In this document: positions 11,261-19,262 of the stretch, piece by piece
How positions within the stretch are numbered: the stretch's first letter is position 1
Layout of the letters: each line of letters starts with the position of its first letter
IMG/VR virus record: IMGVR_UViG_3300025151_000326
Location: 1-22,861 of that record
Reading direction: 5' to 3' (one strand)
DNA from: a virus
DNA: 22,861 nucleotides
Position numbers and translations under genes: made by a program
The notes under the pieces: model-generated
Databases searched by the model: none
Seen by the model: the letters and a program-made list of their open reading frames with translations, nothing else
What the model was told of the DNA's origin: nothing

Positions 11261-11629
11261 ATGGCTAGACAATTAACAGAACAACAACAAAAGTTTTTAG
11301 ATGTCCTGTTTGATGAAGCAGCAGGTAGTGTAACTAAAGCTAAAAAGCTTGCTGGTTACTCTGTGGGTACATCTACTGCTCAAGTTGTGAATAGTTTGAA
11401 AGAAGAAATACTAGACGCTACACAAACATATATGTCACGTAATGCACCTCAAGCTGCAGTTGCAATGGTAGGTGCTTTAATAGACCCAACAGAATTGGGT
11501 ATACGCGATAAGATGCAAGCAGCAAAAGAATTGCTAGATCGTACTGGCCTAGTTAAAACAGAAAAAATGCAAGTAGAAACAACGGGTGGTGTAATGTTAA
11601 TGCCGCCTAAACAGGTAGAAGAAGATTGA
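11261..11629 (+). CDS. Terminase small subunit, probable (122 aa)
   Basis: N-terminal MARQLTEQQQKFLDVLFDEA and KKLAGYSVGTSTAQVV form an HTH-like unit (about residues 5-45), followed by an amphipathic oligomerisation-like region and IRDKMQAAKELLDRTGLVKT, which is typical of phage small terminases. The last part is a flexible beta tail. It binds viral DNA and hands it to the motor encoded by the large subunit at 11903. Identification rests on motif, size and immediate upstream position. It starts one base after the endolysin stop. Confidence 0.75.
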   Translation: MARQLTEQQQKFLDVLFDEAAGSVTKAKKLAGYSVGTSTAQVVNSLKEEILDATQTYMSRNAPQAAVAMVGALIDPTELGIRDKMQAAKELLDRTGLVKTEKMQVETTGGVMLMPPKQVEED

Positions 11630-12057
11630 ATAAAACTGGTGTTTGGAAGTTACCCCAACCAACTGACATAAAAGAAGACAATGAGTGGATACCAATTCCA
11701 CGTATATCCAGAACAATTCCATTTGGATATGATATTGACCCCGATGATCCAACCGTACTGTTGCCTAATGAGCACCAGTTAGATATGTTAGAGAAAGCAA
11801 AACAATATCTAAAACAATACTCATATCGTGAAGTAGCCAATTGGCTAACACGAAATACAGGCAGAGATATATCTCACGTAGGTTTGAAGAAACGGCTAGA
11901 TAATGAGCGAACAAGAAAAAACAAAGCTGGAAGCCTTCGCAGATGGGCAAACTATGCGAAAAAGGCAATCGCCAAAGCGGAGGAACTCGAAGCCAAACGG
12001 CTCGGTGCCAAAGCAGACAACAAAACGGACAACGAAGAAGAACCCAGCGCAGCCTAA
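11626..12057 (+). CDS. HTH-like protein between terminase subunits (143 aa), TTG start
   Basis: The only suitable start is TTG at 11626, overlapping the upstream TGA by 4 bp. Residues about 45-60 (LLPNEHQLDMLEKAKQYLKQ) and 62-88 (YSYREVANWLTRNTGRDISH then VGLKKRLDNERTRKNKAG) look like a recombinase/resolvase-type helix-turn-helix, with R-E-V-A-N-W-L as the first helix. The C-terminal tail is Ala/Lys/Glu rich. A role in DNA packaging is inferred from its location. The last 155 bp are shared with the start of the large terminase in another frame. Confidence 0.7.
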   Translation: MNKTGVWKLPQPTDIKEDNEWIPIPRISRTIPFGYDIDPDDPTVLLPNEHQLDMLEKAKQYLKQYSYREVANWLTRNTGRDISHVGLKKRLDNERTRKNKAGSLRRWANYAKKAIAKAEELEAKRLGAKADNKTDNEEEPSAA

Positions 12058-13492
12058 ACCAAATCCTGTAGTCGAAGAAATACCTGTAGAAGAACAGCAT
12101 AACGTTATATTTAAACCAAATGCTGGCCCCCAGACAGACTTCCTTGCTGCAGGTGAACGTGAGGTGCTATATGGTGGCTCTGCAGGTGGTGGTAAATCAT
12201 ATGCGATGCTGGCAGACCCTTTACGTTTTATGGGCCACCCAGCCTTTTCGGGTTTGTTGCTACGGCATACAACAGAAGAACTTAGGGAACTTATATTTAA
12301 ATCACAAGAAATGTACCCTAAGATTTGGAAAGGTATTAAGTGGTCTGAAAGAAAAATGCAGTGGACTGCGCCCTCTGGTGCGAGGTTGTGGATGTCCTAC
12401 CTAGACAGGGAAGATGATGTCCTGCGCTACCAAGGTCTAGCATTTAGCTGGATAGGCTTTGACGAACTCACTCAGTGGCCCACCCCCTTTGCGTGGACCT
12501 ACATGAGATCACGTCTACGGTCCACTGCACCCGATCTACCAGTGTACATGAGGGCCACTACTAACCCAGGAGGTAGGGGGCATCATTGGGTTAAGAAAAT
12601 GTTTATTGACCCAGCCCCACATGGAAAGTCGTTTGATGCTACAGATATTGAAACAAATGAAGTCTTACGTTATCCTGCTGGACACTCAAAAGCTGGCAAA
12701 CCTTTATTCAAACGTAGGTTTATACCTGCCCGTCTTACCGACAATCCTTACTTAGCGGAACAAGGTGACTATGAAGCAATGCTTCTGTCACTACCAGAAC
12801 AGCAACGTAGGCAATTACTAGAGGGCGATTGGGATATTAAAGAAGGCGCAGCCTTTACTGAATTTGATAGGAAAGTACACGTTGTTGAACCTTTTTACAT
12901 CCCTAGTAACTGGGTTAAATTTAGAGCTTGCGATTATGGTTACGGTTCTCACAGTGGTGTGCTTTGGTTTGCCGTATCGCCTAATGAGCAACTTATCGTA
13001 TATAGAGAATTATACGTCAGTAAAGTTTTAGCTACAGACTTAGCTGATATGGTAACAGAGTTAGAGGCCGAAGATGGAAATATTAAGTATGGTGTGCTTG
13101 ATAGCTCTTTATGGCACAAGCGTGGTGATACTGGGCCATCATTGGCTGAACAAATGATTCAACGTGGGTGTAGGTGGCGTCCATCAGATAGATCAAAAGG
13201 CTCACGTGTAGCAGGTAAAAACGAAATACACAGACGTTTACAGATAGATGAATTTACAGAAGAACCAAGAATAGTATTTTTTAATAATTGTACAAACACA
13301 ATTGCGCAACTACCTGCGTTACCAATAGATAAAAAGAATCCAGAAGATATTGATACAACGTCAGAAGATCACTTGTATGATGCTTTAAGATACGGTATAA
13401 TGTCACGACCAAGATTTAGTGTATTTGATTACGATCCACATGGCAGACCTTCTGTGGGGATGCAAGTAGCAGATAACGTATTTGGTTATTAG
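11903..13492 (+). CDS. terL: Terminase large subunit (529 aa)
   Basis: The packaging ATPase-nuclease. Walker A G-G-S-A-G-G-G-K-S is at 91-99, Walker B F-S-W-I-G-F-D-E-L at 181-189 (D187, E188), and the coupling motif R-A-T-T-N-P-G-G at 217-224. RNase-H-like nuclease acids are in R-A-C-D-Y-G (D344), Y-G-V-L-D (D400) and H-L-Y-D-A-L-R-Y-G (D493). Residues 1-50 are a basic low-complexity tail not needed for the core. The ATG at 11903 overlaps the previous gene by 155 bp; an in-frame GTG at 12005 would shorten this to 53 bp and still keep all motifs. Full-length catalytic core is intact. Confidence 0.95.
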   Translation: MSEQEKTKLEAFADGQTMRKRQSPKRRNSKPNGSVPKQTTKRTTKKNPAQPKPNPVVEEIPVEEQHNVIFKPNAGPQTDFLAAGEREVLYGGSAGGGKSYAMLADPLRFMGHPAFSGLLLRHTTEELRELIFKSQEMYPKIWKGIKWSERKMQWTAPSGARLWMSYLDREDDVLRYQGLAFSWIGFDELTQWPTPFAWTYMRSRLRSTAPDLPVYMRATTNPGGRGHHWVKKMFIDPAPHGKSFDATDIETNEVLRYPAGHSKAGKPLFKRRFIPARLTDNPYLAEQGDYEAMLLSLPEQQRRQLLEGDWDIKEGAAFTEFDRKVHVVEPFYIPSNWVKFRACDYGYGSHSGVLWFAVSPNEQLIVYRELYVSKVLATDLADMVTELEAEDGNIKYGVLDSSLWHKRGDTGPSLAEQMIQRGCRWRPSDRSKGSRVAGKNEIHRRLQIDEFTEEPRIVFFNNCTNTIAQLPALPIDKKNPEDIDTTSEDHLYDALRYGIMSRPRFSVFDYDPHGRPSVGMQVADNVFGY

Positions 13493-13505
13493 TTAGGAAA
13501 AATAA

Positions 13506-15647
13506 ATGGCAGAAGAAACTGAAGGCTTTATTGAAGATGACGCAATAGTTTTAGCAGATTCGGAAGAATCAATTGTTGAAGATGCGGATACTTCAAACAT
13601 TATTCCATTTATTATGGAACGATATAATCGTGCAGAAGATTATAGAAATCAAGATGAAGAAAGATGGCTAAGAGCCTATCGTAACTATCGTGGTTTATAT
13701 GGACCTGACGTTCAGTTTACAGAGGCAGAAAAGTCTCGTGTATTTATTAAAGTAACTAAAACAAAAACACTTGCTGCATATGGTCAGATTGTAGATGTAT
13801 TATTTGCTAATCAAAAGTTTCCCCTTACTATTGACCCCACAGAATTACCTGATGGGGTTGTTTCTGATGTACATTTTGATCCACAATTACCTGATCAATT
13901 AAAAGAATCAGAACTAAATGAACCTGTAAGTCCGTATGGATTTAAAGGAGATGGTAGAGACTTTCCTGCAGGCTCAACATCAAAGACATTATTAGAAAGT
14001 CTTGGACCTTTAGAAGATAAGCTAAAAGATATTGATGGTGTAAAGAAAGGTGCAGGACTGACTCCTACATCTGTTACTTTTAGTCCAGCGATGATAGCTG
14101 CTAAAACAATGCAAAAGAAAATACACGATCAGTTAGAAGAATCTAGCGCCAGTAAGCACTTACGTAGTACAGCATTTGAGATGGCTTTATTTGGTACAGG
14201 CGTAATGAAAGGTCCATTTGCTGTAGATAAAGAGTATCCTAACTGGAATGAAGATGGTGAATACTCCCCCATAATGAAAACTATTCCACAAGTATCACAT
14301 GTTTCTGTATGGAACTTTTATCCAGATCCAGATGCAAACAATATGGATGAAGCGCAGTACGTTATTGAGCGTCACAAACTTTCTCGTACTCAAATGAGGG
14401 CGCTAAAGAAACGTCCTTATTTTAGACCAAGTGTAATTGATGAAGCTATACAGCTAGGAGAAAATTACAACAAAGAATATTGGGAAGATGATCTATCTGA
14501 CTATGCACCAGAACATGGCATAGAACGTTTTGAGGTTCTTGAGTATTGGGGTATGTGTGATACAGAAATGCTTTTAGAACAAAATGTAGATATTCCTAGT
14601 GAGTTGCAAGATGTAGATGAACTACAAGCAAACATTTGGATTTGTAATAATAAATTATTGCGTATGGTTCTTAACCCATTTAAGCCAGCTAAGATCCCTT
14701 ACATGGCTGCACCCTATGAGCTAAATCCCTATTCATTCTTTGGTGTAGGTATTGCAGAAAATATGGATGATACACAAACACTTATGAATGGGTTTATGCG
14801 TATGGCGGTAGATAATGCTGTACTATCTGGTAATCTTCTTATAGAGGTAGATGAAACTAACTTAGTTCCAGGCCAAGATCTATCAGTATACCCAGGGAAA
14901 GTATTTAGACGGCAAGGTGGAGCACCAGGACAAGCTATTTTTGGTACAAAGTTTCCTAATGTTGCAGGGGAAAATCTGCAGTTATTTGATAAAGCAAGGG
15001 TATTAGCGGATGAATCAACTGGCTTCCCATCTTTCGCACATGGTCAAACAGGGGTATCGGGCGTGGGCCGTACTGCTTCTGGTATTTCTATGCTTATGGG
15101 TGCTGCTCAAGGTGGCATAAAAAATGTAATTAAAAATGTAGATGACTATTTATTGCGTCCTTTAGGAGAGGGGCTATTTAGATTTAATATGCAGTTTGAC
15201 TTTGATCCTAGCATTAAAGGAGACTTGGAAGTAAAAGCACGTGGTACTGAAAGCCTTATGGCAAATGAAGTACGAAGCCAAAGACTTATGCAATTTATGC
15301 AAGTAGCATCTAGTCCAACACTTGCACCTTTTGCTAAATTTCAATATATTATTAGAGAGATTGCAAAATCTCTTGACCTTGACCCTGACAAAGTAACCAA
15401 CAATATGAATGAAGCTGCCATTCAAGCTGAACTTATGAAAAACTTTCAGCAACCAGCACAAGAGCAACAAGGGGCTGCAGGAGCAAATCCAGAAGACCCA
15501 ACAGGAGCAGGTGGTGGTACAATAGGCACAGGACAAGCACCAGTGCCGCAGGAACAAGGATTTAGTGGTAATGCTCAAGGACAAGGAACACCTGAACAAG
15601 CTCAAGGGGATGGTCAACAGCCAGCGCCAGTGGGATCAGTTCAGTAA
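13506..15647 (+). CDS. Portal protein (713 aa)
   Basis: Position after the large terminase and size fit a portal that forms the dodecameric entry channel at one capsid vertex. Visible regions: N-terminal helices with IMERYNRAEDYRNQDEERW; the FIKVTKTKTLAAYGQIVDVL block (83-102); the segment VWNFYPDPDANNMDEAQYV; the clip/stem region with YSFFGVGIAENMDDTQTLMN; and AHGQTGVSGVGRTASGISM. The last about 68 residues are Gln/Gly/Pro-rich and flexible. AGGAAAAATA precedes the ATG. Family call is by order and composition; a P22-type or podoviral portal is the likely class. Confidence 0.85.
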   Translation: MAEETEGFIEDDAIVLADSEESIVEDADTSNIIPFIMERYNRAEDYRNQDEERWLRAYRNYRGLYGPDVQFTEAEKSRVFIKVTKTKTLAAYGQIVDVLFANQKFPLTIDPTELPDGVVSDVHFDPQLPDQLKESELNEPVSPYGFKGDGRDFPAGSTSKTLLESLGPLEDKLKDIDGVKKGAGLTPTSVTFSPAMIAAKTMQKKIHDQLEESSASKHLRSTAFEMALFGTGVMKGPFAVDKEYPNWNEDGEYSPIMKTIPQVSHVSVWNFYPDPDANNMDEAQYVIERHKLSRTQMRALKKRPYFRPSVIDEAIQLGENYNKEYWEDDLSDYAPEHGIERFEVLEYWGMCDTEMLLEQNVDIPSELQDVDELQANIWICNNKLLRMVLNPFKPAKIPYMAAPYELNPYSFFGVGIAENMDDTQTLMNGFMRMAVDNAVLSGNLLIEVDETNLVPGQDLSVYPGKVFRRQGGAPGQAIFGTKFPNVAGENLQLFDKARVLADESTGFPSFAHGQTGVSGVGRTASGISMLMGAAQGGIKNVIKNVDDYLLRPLGEGLFRFNMQFDFDPSIKGDLEVKARGTESLMANEVRSQRLMQFMQVASSPTLAPFAKFQYIIREIAKSLDLDPDKVTNNMNEAAIQAELMKNFQQPAQEQQGAAGANPEDPTGAGGGTIGTGQAPVPQEQGFSGNAQGQGTPEQAQGDGQQPAPVGSVQ

Positions 15648-15789
15648 CTATTTAGATTTTTTAATAGATCAACAGCATCGTATTATGGAACAATCAGATA
15701 ATACACAAGCTGTTCATAGAGCACAGGGTGCGGTATTTACATTGCGCAGATTAAAACTTTTGCGTGATGAAGTTTTAAAGAATGGATAA
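15610..15789 (+). CDS. Small helical protein downstream of portal (59 aa)
   Basis: Start chosen at ATG 15610 (frame is open from 15565), overlapping the portal 3' end by 38 bp. Helical throughout: MVNSQRQWDQFSNYLDFLID, then QQHRIMEQSD and HRAQGAVFTLRRLKLLRDEV. It resembles short phage proteins after the portal that are thought to be assembly partners, though I recognise no specific family. AAGGGG before the start is a plausible ribosome binding site. It overlaps the next gene by 8 bp. Confidence 0.7.
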   Translation: MVNSQRQWDQFSNYLDFLIDQQHRIMEQSDNTQAVHRAQGAVFTLRRLKLLRDEVLKNG

Positions 15790-17830
15790 ATCTATGATGG
15801 AAAAACAAATGAGTTTATTTCGTAAGGGCGGTCTTGAAGATGAAGGCGGTGAAATAGATGAAGTATCAGGAAATAAAGTTCCTGTAGGTGGAACTAAAAA
15901 AGGTGTACGTGATGATATACCTGCTATGGTAAGTGAAGGTGAGTTTGTTTTTCCTGAAGATGTTACTCGTTACATTGGCCTTGAAACATTAATGCAAATG
16001 CGGCAAGAGGCTAAAATGGGTTTGAAAAAGATGGAAGCTATGGGGCAGATGGGAAATAGTGATGAAGCAACTATTCCAGATGATTTACCTTTTACTGCTG
16101 CTGATTTAATTATTGTGTCTGGAGAAAAACCAGAAAACGATGACAAGACTAAAAAGTTAAATAGGGGTGGGGTTGTACACGCAAACCAAGGAATGCTTGC
16201 ACAAAATCAAAACCCAAATCAGTTTATGCCCACTACGGGTATAGTAGGAATGCAACCATCTATATATTCACAGCCAAATATACAACCCTTTAATCCTAAT
16301 CCTGTAGTTCCTCAACCCACATTTCAACCACCAGCTATTACAACGGGTGGGGAAACTGCACAACCAACTGGTCCTGCATTTTTTGGTACAATTCCTGAGC
16401 CAGTTAAACCTGTTAAGTTTAAAGATTTTGTAACGGAAGCGGATGATGTTTATAAAACTATAAAGTTTATTAATCCCGAAACTGGAGAAATCCGAGATGT
16501 AAGAACATATAACGGTGAGCCTATAAATCCATTACCTGCTGGGTTTATTCCCTATGATGACTACATGGCATCAGGTGAACAACCAGTTACAGGTACAGAA
16601 GTAGAAACAACGCAAACTATACAAGAACCTCGTGATGATGACTCTTATGATCAACAAGTTCTTACTAGAATGCGTGAAGATAAACAACGGCAAGATAGCA
16701 CTAAGTTTAGAAATATGCTTGACCCTACAAAGGAAGAGTTTAAAAATGCAAGTAAAAATGACTTGGTAAATGCATATCTTGATAATAAAAAAGGACAAGC
16801 GGTAGCTACAGGAATGAGTATAATTCCAGGTGTAGGTATTGTAGGTTTAGCTGGCAGGTTTGCCGCAAAAAATCAAGAAAATAAAATAGCGGCAGCTTTA
16901 ACTGCTAAATTTGGAAATGAAAGCTGGAAAGAAGATGAGCGTATTAAAGGGTACGAAGAATCAGGTCTTTTAGGAGACACTTTTGCAGGACTTAAAGATA
17001 TAGGATCTGATATAAAAGAAGGTCTTGCAGAAACATTTACAAGAGGAGGAAGGCAAGGTTTTTATGATAGGTATCAATCGCAGTATGATGTAAAAGATGT
17101 TGGTAATAGTCAGGGGTCAAGTTATAGTAAAGATCCTGAAACGGGAGTTAAATCGGGCCATCTTAATGTAAGAGAACAACAATCTTTTGATAATGCGGTT
17201 AGAGATGGTAACGCTTCAGTAGCAAATCACCATGCGTTAATAGCAAGTCACAGAGCACGTCAGGATAGTTTTGCAGATACTAATCGTGATTTAATTACAC
17301 GCGCTCAGAATGGAGATAAAGCGGCAGAGCAAGAACTTTATGCTAAAAAACCTTTTGGTATGAGCAATGCAACGGTAGAACAAACTATTAAATATGGCAG
17401 CAGCGTTCATACTGCAGTAAACAAGGGTACTGCAGTGTACAATAAAAATCCACTTAAAGCTGCGCGAGTAACTACTGATAGTGAACCTGCAGGTTCTAAT
17501 GATAGTGATAAAACAAGTGACTCTTGTGTAATTGCCACTCATGCATTACAAAGTGGTGCATTTAAAAACTCTGATAGGGCTAACGCTGTAGATTGGTGTA
17601 AACGTACACTACACAATAAATGGTGGGGCGAAACAATGCGTAGAGGCTATAGATACTTAGGCCGTAAACATATTGCTAATGGCACCGCAGACACAGTGTA
17701 TAAAGAGTTTAAAGAATGTATTGAGTGGGCAAATGGCAAACGTCCATTTACAATAAAGGTAGCGAGTAGATATTATTACCGTGCAGTACAAACATTTATT
17801 GTTGGACTTTTTATTAAAGAGGAAGTATAA
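15782..17830 (+). CDS. Large virion-associated protein with C-terminal CFIATA-like domain (682 aa)
   Basis: N-terminal part has FRKGGLEDEGGEIDEVSGN and then VRDDIPAMVSEGEFVFPEDV (42-61), a motif I recall from large structural/injection proteins of marine phages. It continues with a helical region, NRGGVV (127-132), a Pro/Gln-rich linker (140-210), a Gly-rich hydrophobic stretch (338-360, VATGMSIIPGVGIVGLAG) and a helical region to about 540. The C-terminal domain begins at S579 with SDSCVIATHALQSGAF, like the CFIATA-type motif of other phage proteins, and has C582, C606 and C646 plus WWGETMRRGYRYLG. It may be an internal or DNA-ejection protein, or tail component (inference). Confidence 0.75.
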   Translation: MDKSMMEKQMSLFRKGGLEDEGGEIDEVSGNKVPVGGTKKGVRDDIPAMVSEGEFVFPEDVTRYIGLETLMQMRQEAKMGLKKMEAMGQMGNSDEATIPDDLPFTAADLIIVSGEKPENDDKTKKLNRGGVVHANQGMLAQNQNPNQFMPTTGIVGMQPSIYSQPNIQPFNPNPVVPQPTFQPPAITTGGETAQPTGPAFFGTIPEPVKPVKFKDFVTEADDVYKTIKFINPETGEIRDVRTYNGEPINPLPAGFIPYDDYMASGEQPVTGTEVETTQTIQEPRDDDSYDQQVLTRMREDKQRQDSTKFRNMLDPTKEEFKNASKNDLVNAYLDNKKGQAVATGMSIIPGVGIVGLAGRFAAKNQENKIAAALTAKFGNESWKEDERIKGYEESGLLGDTFAGLKDIGSDIKEGLAETFTRGGRQGFYDRYQSQYDVKDVGNSQGSSYSKDPETGVKSGHLNVREQQSFDNAVRDGNASVANHHALIASHRARQDSFADTNRDLITRAQNGDKAAEQELYAKKPFGMSNATVEQTIKYGSSVHTAVNKGTAVYNKNPLKAARVTTDSEPAGSNDSDKTSDSCVIATHALQSGAFKNSDRANAVDWCKRTLHNKWWGETMRRGYRYLGRKHIANGTADTVYKEFKECIEWANGKRPFTIKVASRYYYRAVQTFIVGLFIKEEV

Positions 17831-18087
17831 TGGAATCTGAAGAAAACAATGATCTTGTTCAATTTATTGACGTTGCCATTTCTAATTATAATAACTTAGA
17901 AGAGAGCGAAAAAGAAATAATACGAAATATGGAAGGTACACCGCAAGCAAATGTTTTGCGTAAAATACTTGGACCAGAATTGGGTAGCTATTTTAACTTT
18001 GTAGAACCCCCAGATAGAACAGAGGAAGCTATGCAATTTAGAGAGGCTTCAGTTATGGAGCAACCACGTGAACTAGCACCACGATAA
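17830..18087 (+). CDS. Hypothetical acidic protein (85 aa)
   Basis: ATG overlaps the upstream stop (TAATG). Acidic helical protein: MESEENNDLVQFIDVAISN, NLEESEKEIIRNMEG, KILGPELGSYFNFVEPP. A linear, mostly disordered C-terminus (EASVMEQPRELAPR) is typical of small proteins near phage scaffolds. Its stop (TAA at 18085) is followed by an in-frame open stretch (see separate entry), so read-through would extend it by 23 residues. Confidence 0.7.
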   Translation: MESEENNDLVQFIDVAISNYNNLEESEKEIIRNMEGTPQANVLRKILGPELGSYFNFVEPPDRTEEAMQFREASVMEQPRELAPR

Positions 18088-18090
18088 AAT

Positions 18091-18159
18091 GTGTTAGATA
18101 AGCTGGCTACTCATCCCCCATCCAACATGGCTACGGTGGCCCCAGTTAAGGAAATATAA
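18091..18159 (+). CDS. Tiny ORF (22 aa, GTG start), or read-through tail of the upstream gene
   Basis: GTG at 18091 begins a 22-codon frame (LDKLATHPPSNMATVAPVKE visible part) that ends at the overlapping TAATG start of the scaffold. It shares the frame of the upstream gene beyond its TAA, so it may be a separate peptide or a read-through tail. No ribosome binding site is obvious. Confidence 0.3.
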   Translation: MLDKLATHPPSNMATVAPVKEI

Positions 18160-19013
18160 TGTCAGAACAAATGGTAGTGGAAGAACCACAAAAAACAAAA
18201 GCATTTATGGCAAAGCCATATTCAAATCAAGATAAGATTAAAAAAGAAGAAGAAGAATTAGAACAATTAATTGCTGAACAAAAAGGTGAAGTAAAAGAAA
18301 CTGTAGAAGAAGAACCTTTAAGCGCAGAAGAAAAATCATTTAAGAAACGTTATGGTGATCTTCGCCGCCACATGCAAGAAGAAAAAAAGTCTTGGGAAGA
18401 TAAGTTTGAAAAACTGCAATCCCAACTAGATTCTGCAACAAAGAAAGAAATGAAACTTCCTACATCTGATGAGCAGTTAGATGCTTGGATGAAAAAATAT
18501 CCTGACGTTGCACGAATTGTAGAAACAATTGCAATTAAAAAGGCAAAAGAACAGGCGTCAGAATTAGAAGAACGTGTAAAAGCAGTAGATGAAATGCGAG
18601 AGTCTGCAGCTAAACAAAAAGCTGAAGTAGAACTTTTACAGATTCATCCTGACTTTGCAGATATTCGTGAGAGTGATGACTTTCATAATTGGGCAGAAGA
18701 ACAACCTAAGTGGGTTCAAGATGCTCTATATGAAAATGGTAATGATGCAAAATCTGCAGCAAGAGCTATTGATTTATACAAAGCAGATAAAAATATTAAA
18801 ACCCGAAAAGCGTCTAATCCAAAAGATGCAGCACGTTCTGTAAATAGTCGTAATAGTAGAACACAACCAGACACAGACAGTGATGGTATAGTGTTTAAAG
18901 AAAGTGTCGTAAATAAAATGACCGCAGCACAATATGAAAAAGCTGCAGATGATATTATGGAAGCTATCCGTACAGGTAAATTTATTTATGATATGTCGGG
19001 TTCTGCCCGATAA
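18159..19013 (+). CDS. Scaffolding protein, probable (284 aa)
   Basis: Highly charged, Glu/Lys-rich and helical, with coiled-coil regions at about 25-50 (KIKKEEEELEQLIAEQ) and 60-92 (FKKRYGDLRRHMQEEKKSW). It has PTSDEQLDAWMKKYPDVARI (101-120), a motif seen in marine phage scaffolds, and a basic C-terminal part ending AADDIMEAIRTGKFIYDMSG. It lies directly upstream of the capsid gene, the usual location of a scaffold that templates capsid assembly and is then lost. AAGGAAATATA gives the ribosome binding site. Confidence 0.85.
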   Translation: MSEQMVVEEPQKTKAFMAKPYSNQDKIKKEEEELEQLIAEQKGEVKETVEEEPLSAEEKSFKKRYGDLRRHMQEEKKSWEDKFEKLQSQLDSATKKEMKLPTSDEQLDAWMKKYPDVARIVETIAIKKAKEQASELEERVKAVDEMRESAAKQKAEVELLQIHPDFADIRESDDFHNWAEEQPKWVQDALYENGNDAKSAARAIDLYKADKNIKTRKASNPKDAARSVNSRNSRTQPDTDSDGIVFKESVVNKMTAAQYEKAADDIMEAIRTGKFIYDMSGSAR

Positions 19014-19018
19014 AAAGG

Positions 19019-19046
19019 TTGACATATTAGTTATTTATGATATAAC
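19019..19046 (+). promoter_or_regulatory. Promoter candidate for capsid gene
   Basis: TTGACA (19019-19024) with TATAAC (19041-19046) at 16-base spacing; TATAAT at 19053-19058 is an alternative -10 but lacks a -35. It would drive the strongly needed capsid mRNA independently of upstream genes. Confidence 0.6.
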
Positions 19047-19061
19047 TATATGTATAATATA

Positions 19062-19098
19062 AAAAGTGTAGCCCCTTTATAGGTTTACCTACACTTTT
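19062..19098 (+). terminator. Hairpin with T-rich tail, terminator or attenuator
   Basis: AAAAGTGTAG (19062-19071) pairs perfectly with CTACACTTTT (19089-19098), a 10-bp stem with a 17-base loop, followed by ATATC. It may end upstream transcripts, yet it lies just after the promoter at 19019, so it could also act as an attenuator or mRNA stabiliser. Confidence 0.55.
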
Positions 19099-19159
19099 AT
19101 ATCTTAGCAAAACAACACGTACTTTCGGACTCACCTAATCAATCGTGGCCCGTAAGATG

Positions 19160-19177
19160 CAATGTAGGCCAACATTG
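19160..19177. promoter_or_regulatory. 18-bp palindrome in capsid leader
   Basis: CAATGT-A-GGCC-A-ACATTG is symmetric except for one pair. Its CCAACATTG half is identical to nine bases of palindrome copy 2 at 3683, which may be chance. Possible operator or 5' leader hairpin. Confidence 0.45.
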
Positions 19178-19262
19178 TATTTTATGCACCCTAGTATATT
19201 AGCCTCTAGTAAGTAAAGTTAGTTTCGCATCTGTCGTGCTCAATGCTATAAGGAGAATTATA

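Larger units (their letters stand above)
19014..19262. other. Leader of the capsid gene, non-coding
   Basis: About 250 bases without a gene hold a promoter, a hairpin and an 18-bp palindrome (all listed separately) ahead of the capsid gene. At 19114-19122 AACACGTAC matches the start of the first direct repeat in the 5706-5780 region. The rest shows no evident structure. Confidence 0.7.

Noticed and set aside
12120-12404. 94-codon ORF inside the large terminase gene
   Set aside because: It overlaps Walker A-containing coding sequence in another frame and has no independent support.
15174-15617. 147-codon minus-strand ORF opposite the portal 3' end
   Set aside because: Cys/Leu/Phe-rich shadow of the Gln/Gly-rich portal tail; no ribosome binding site.
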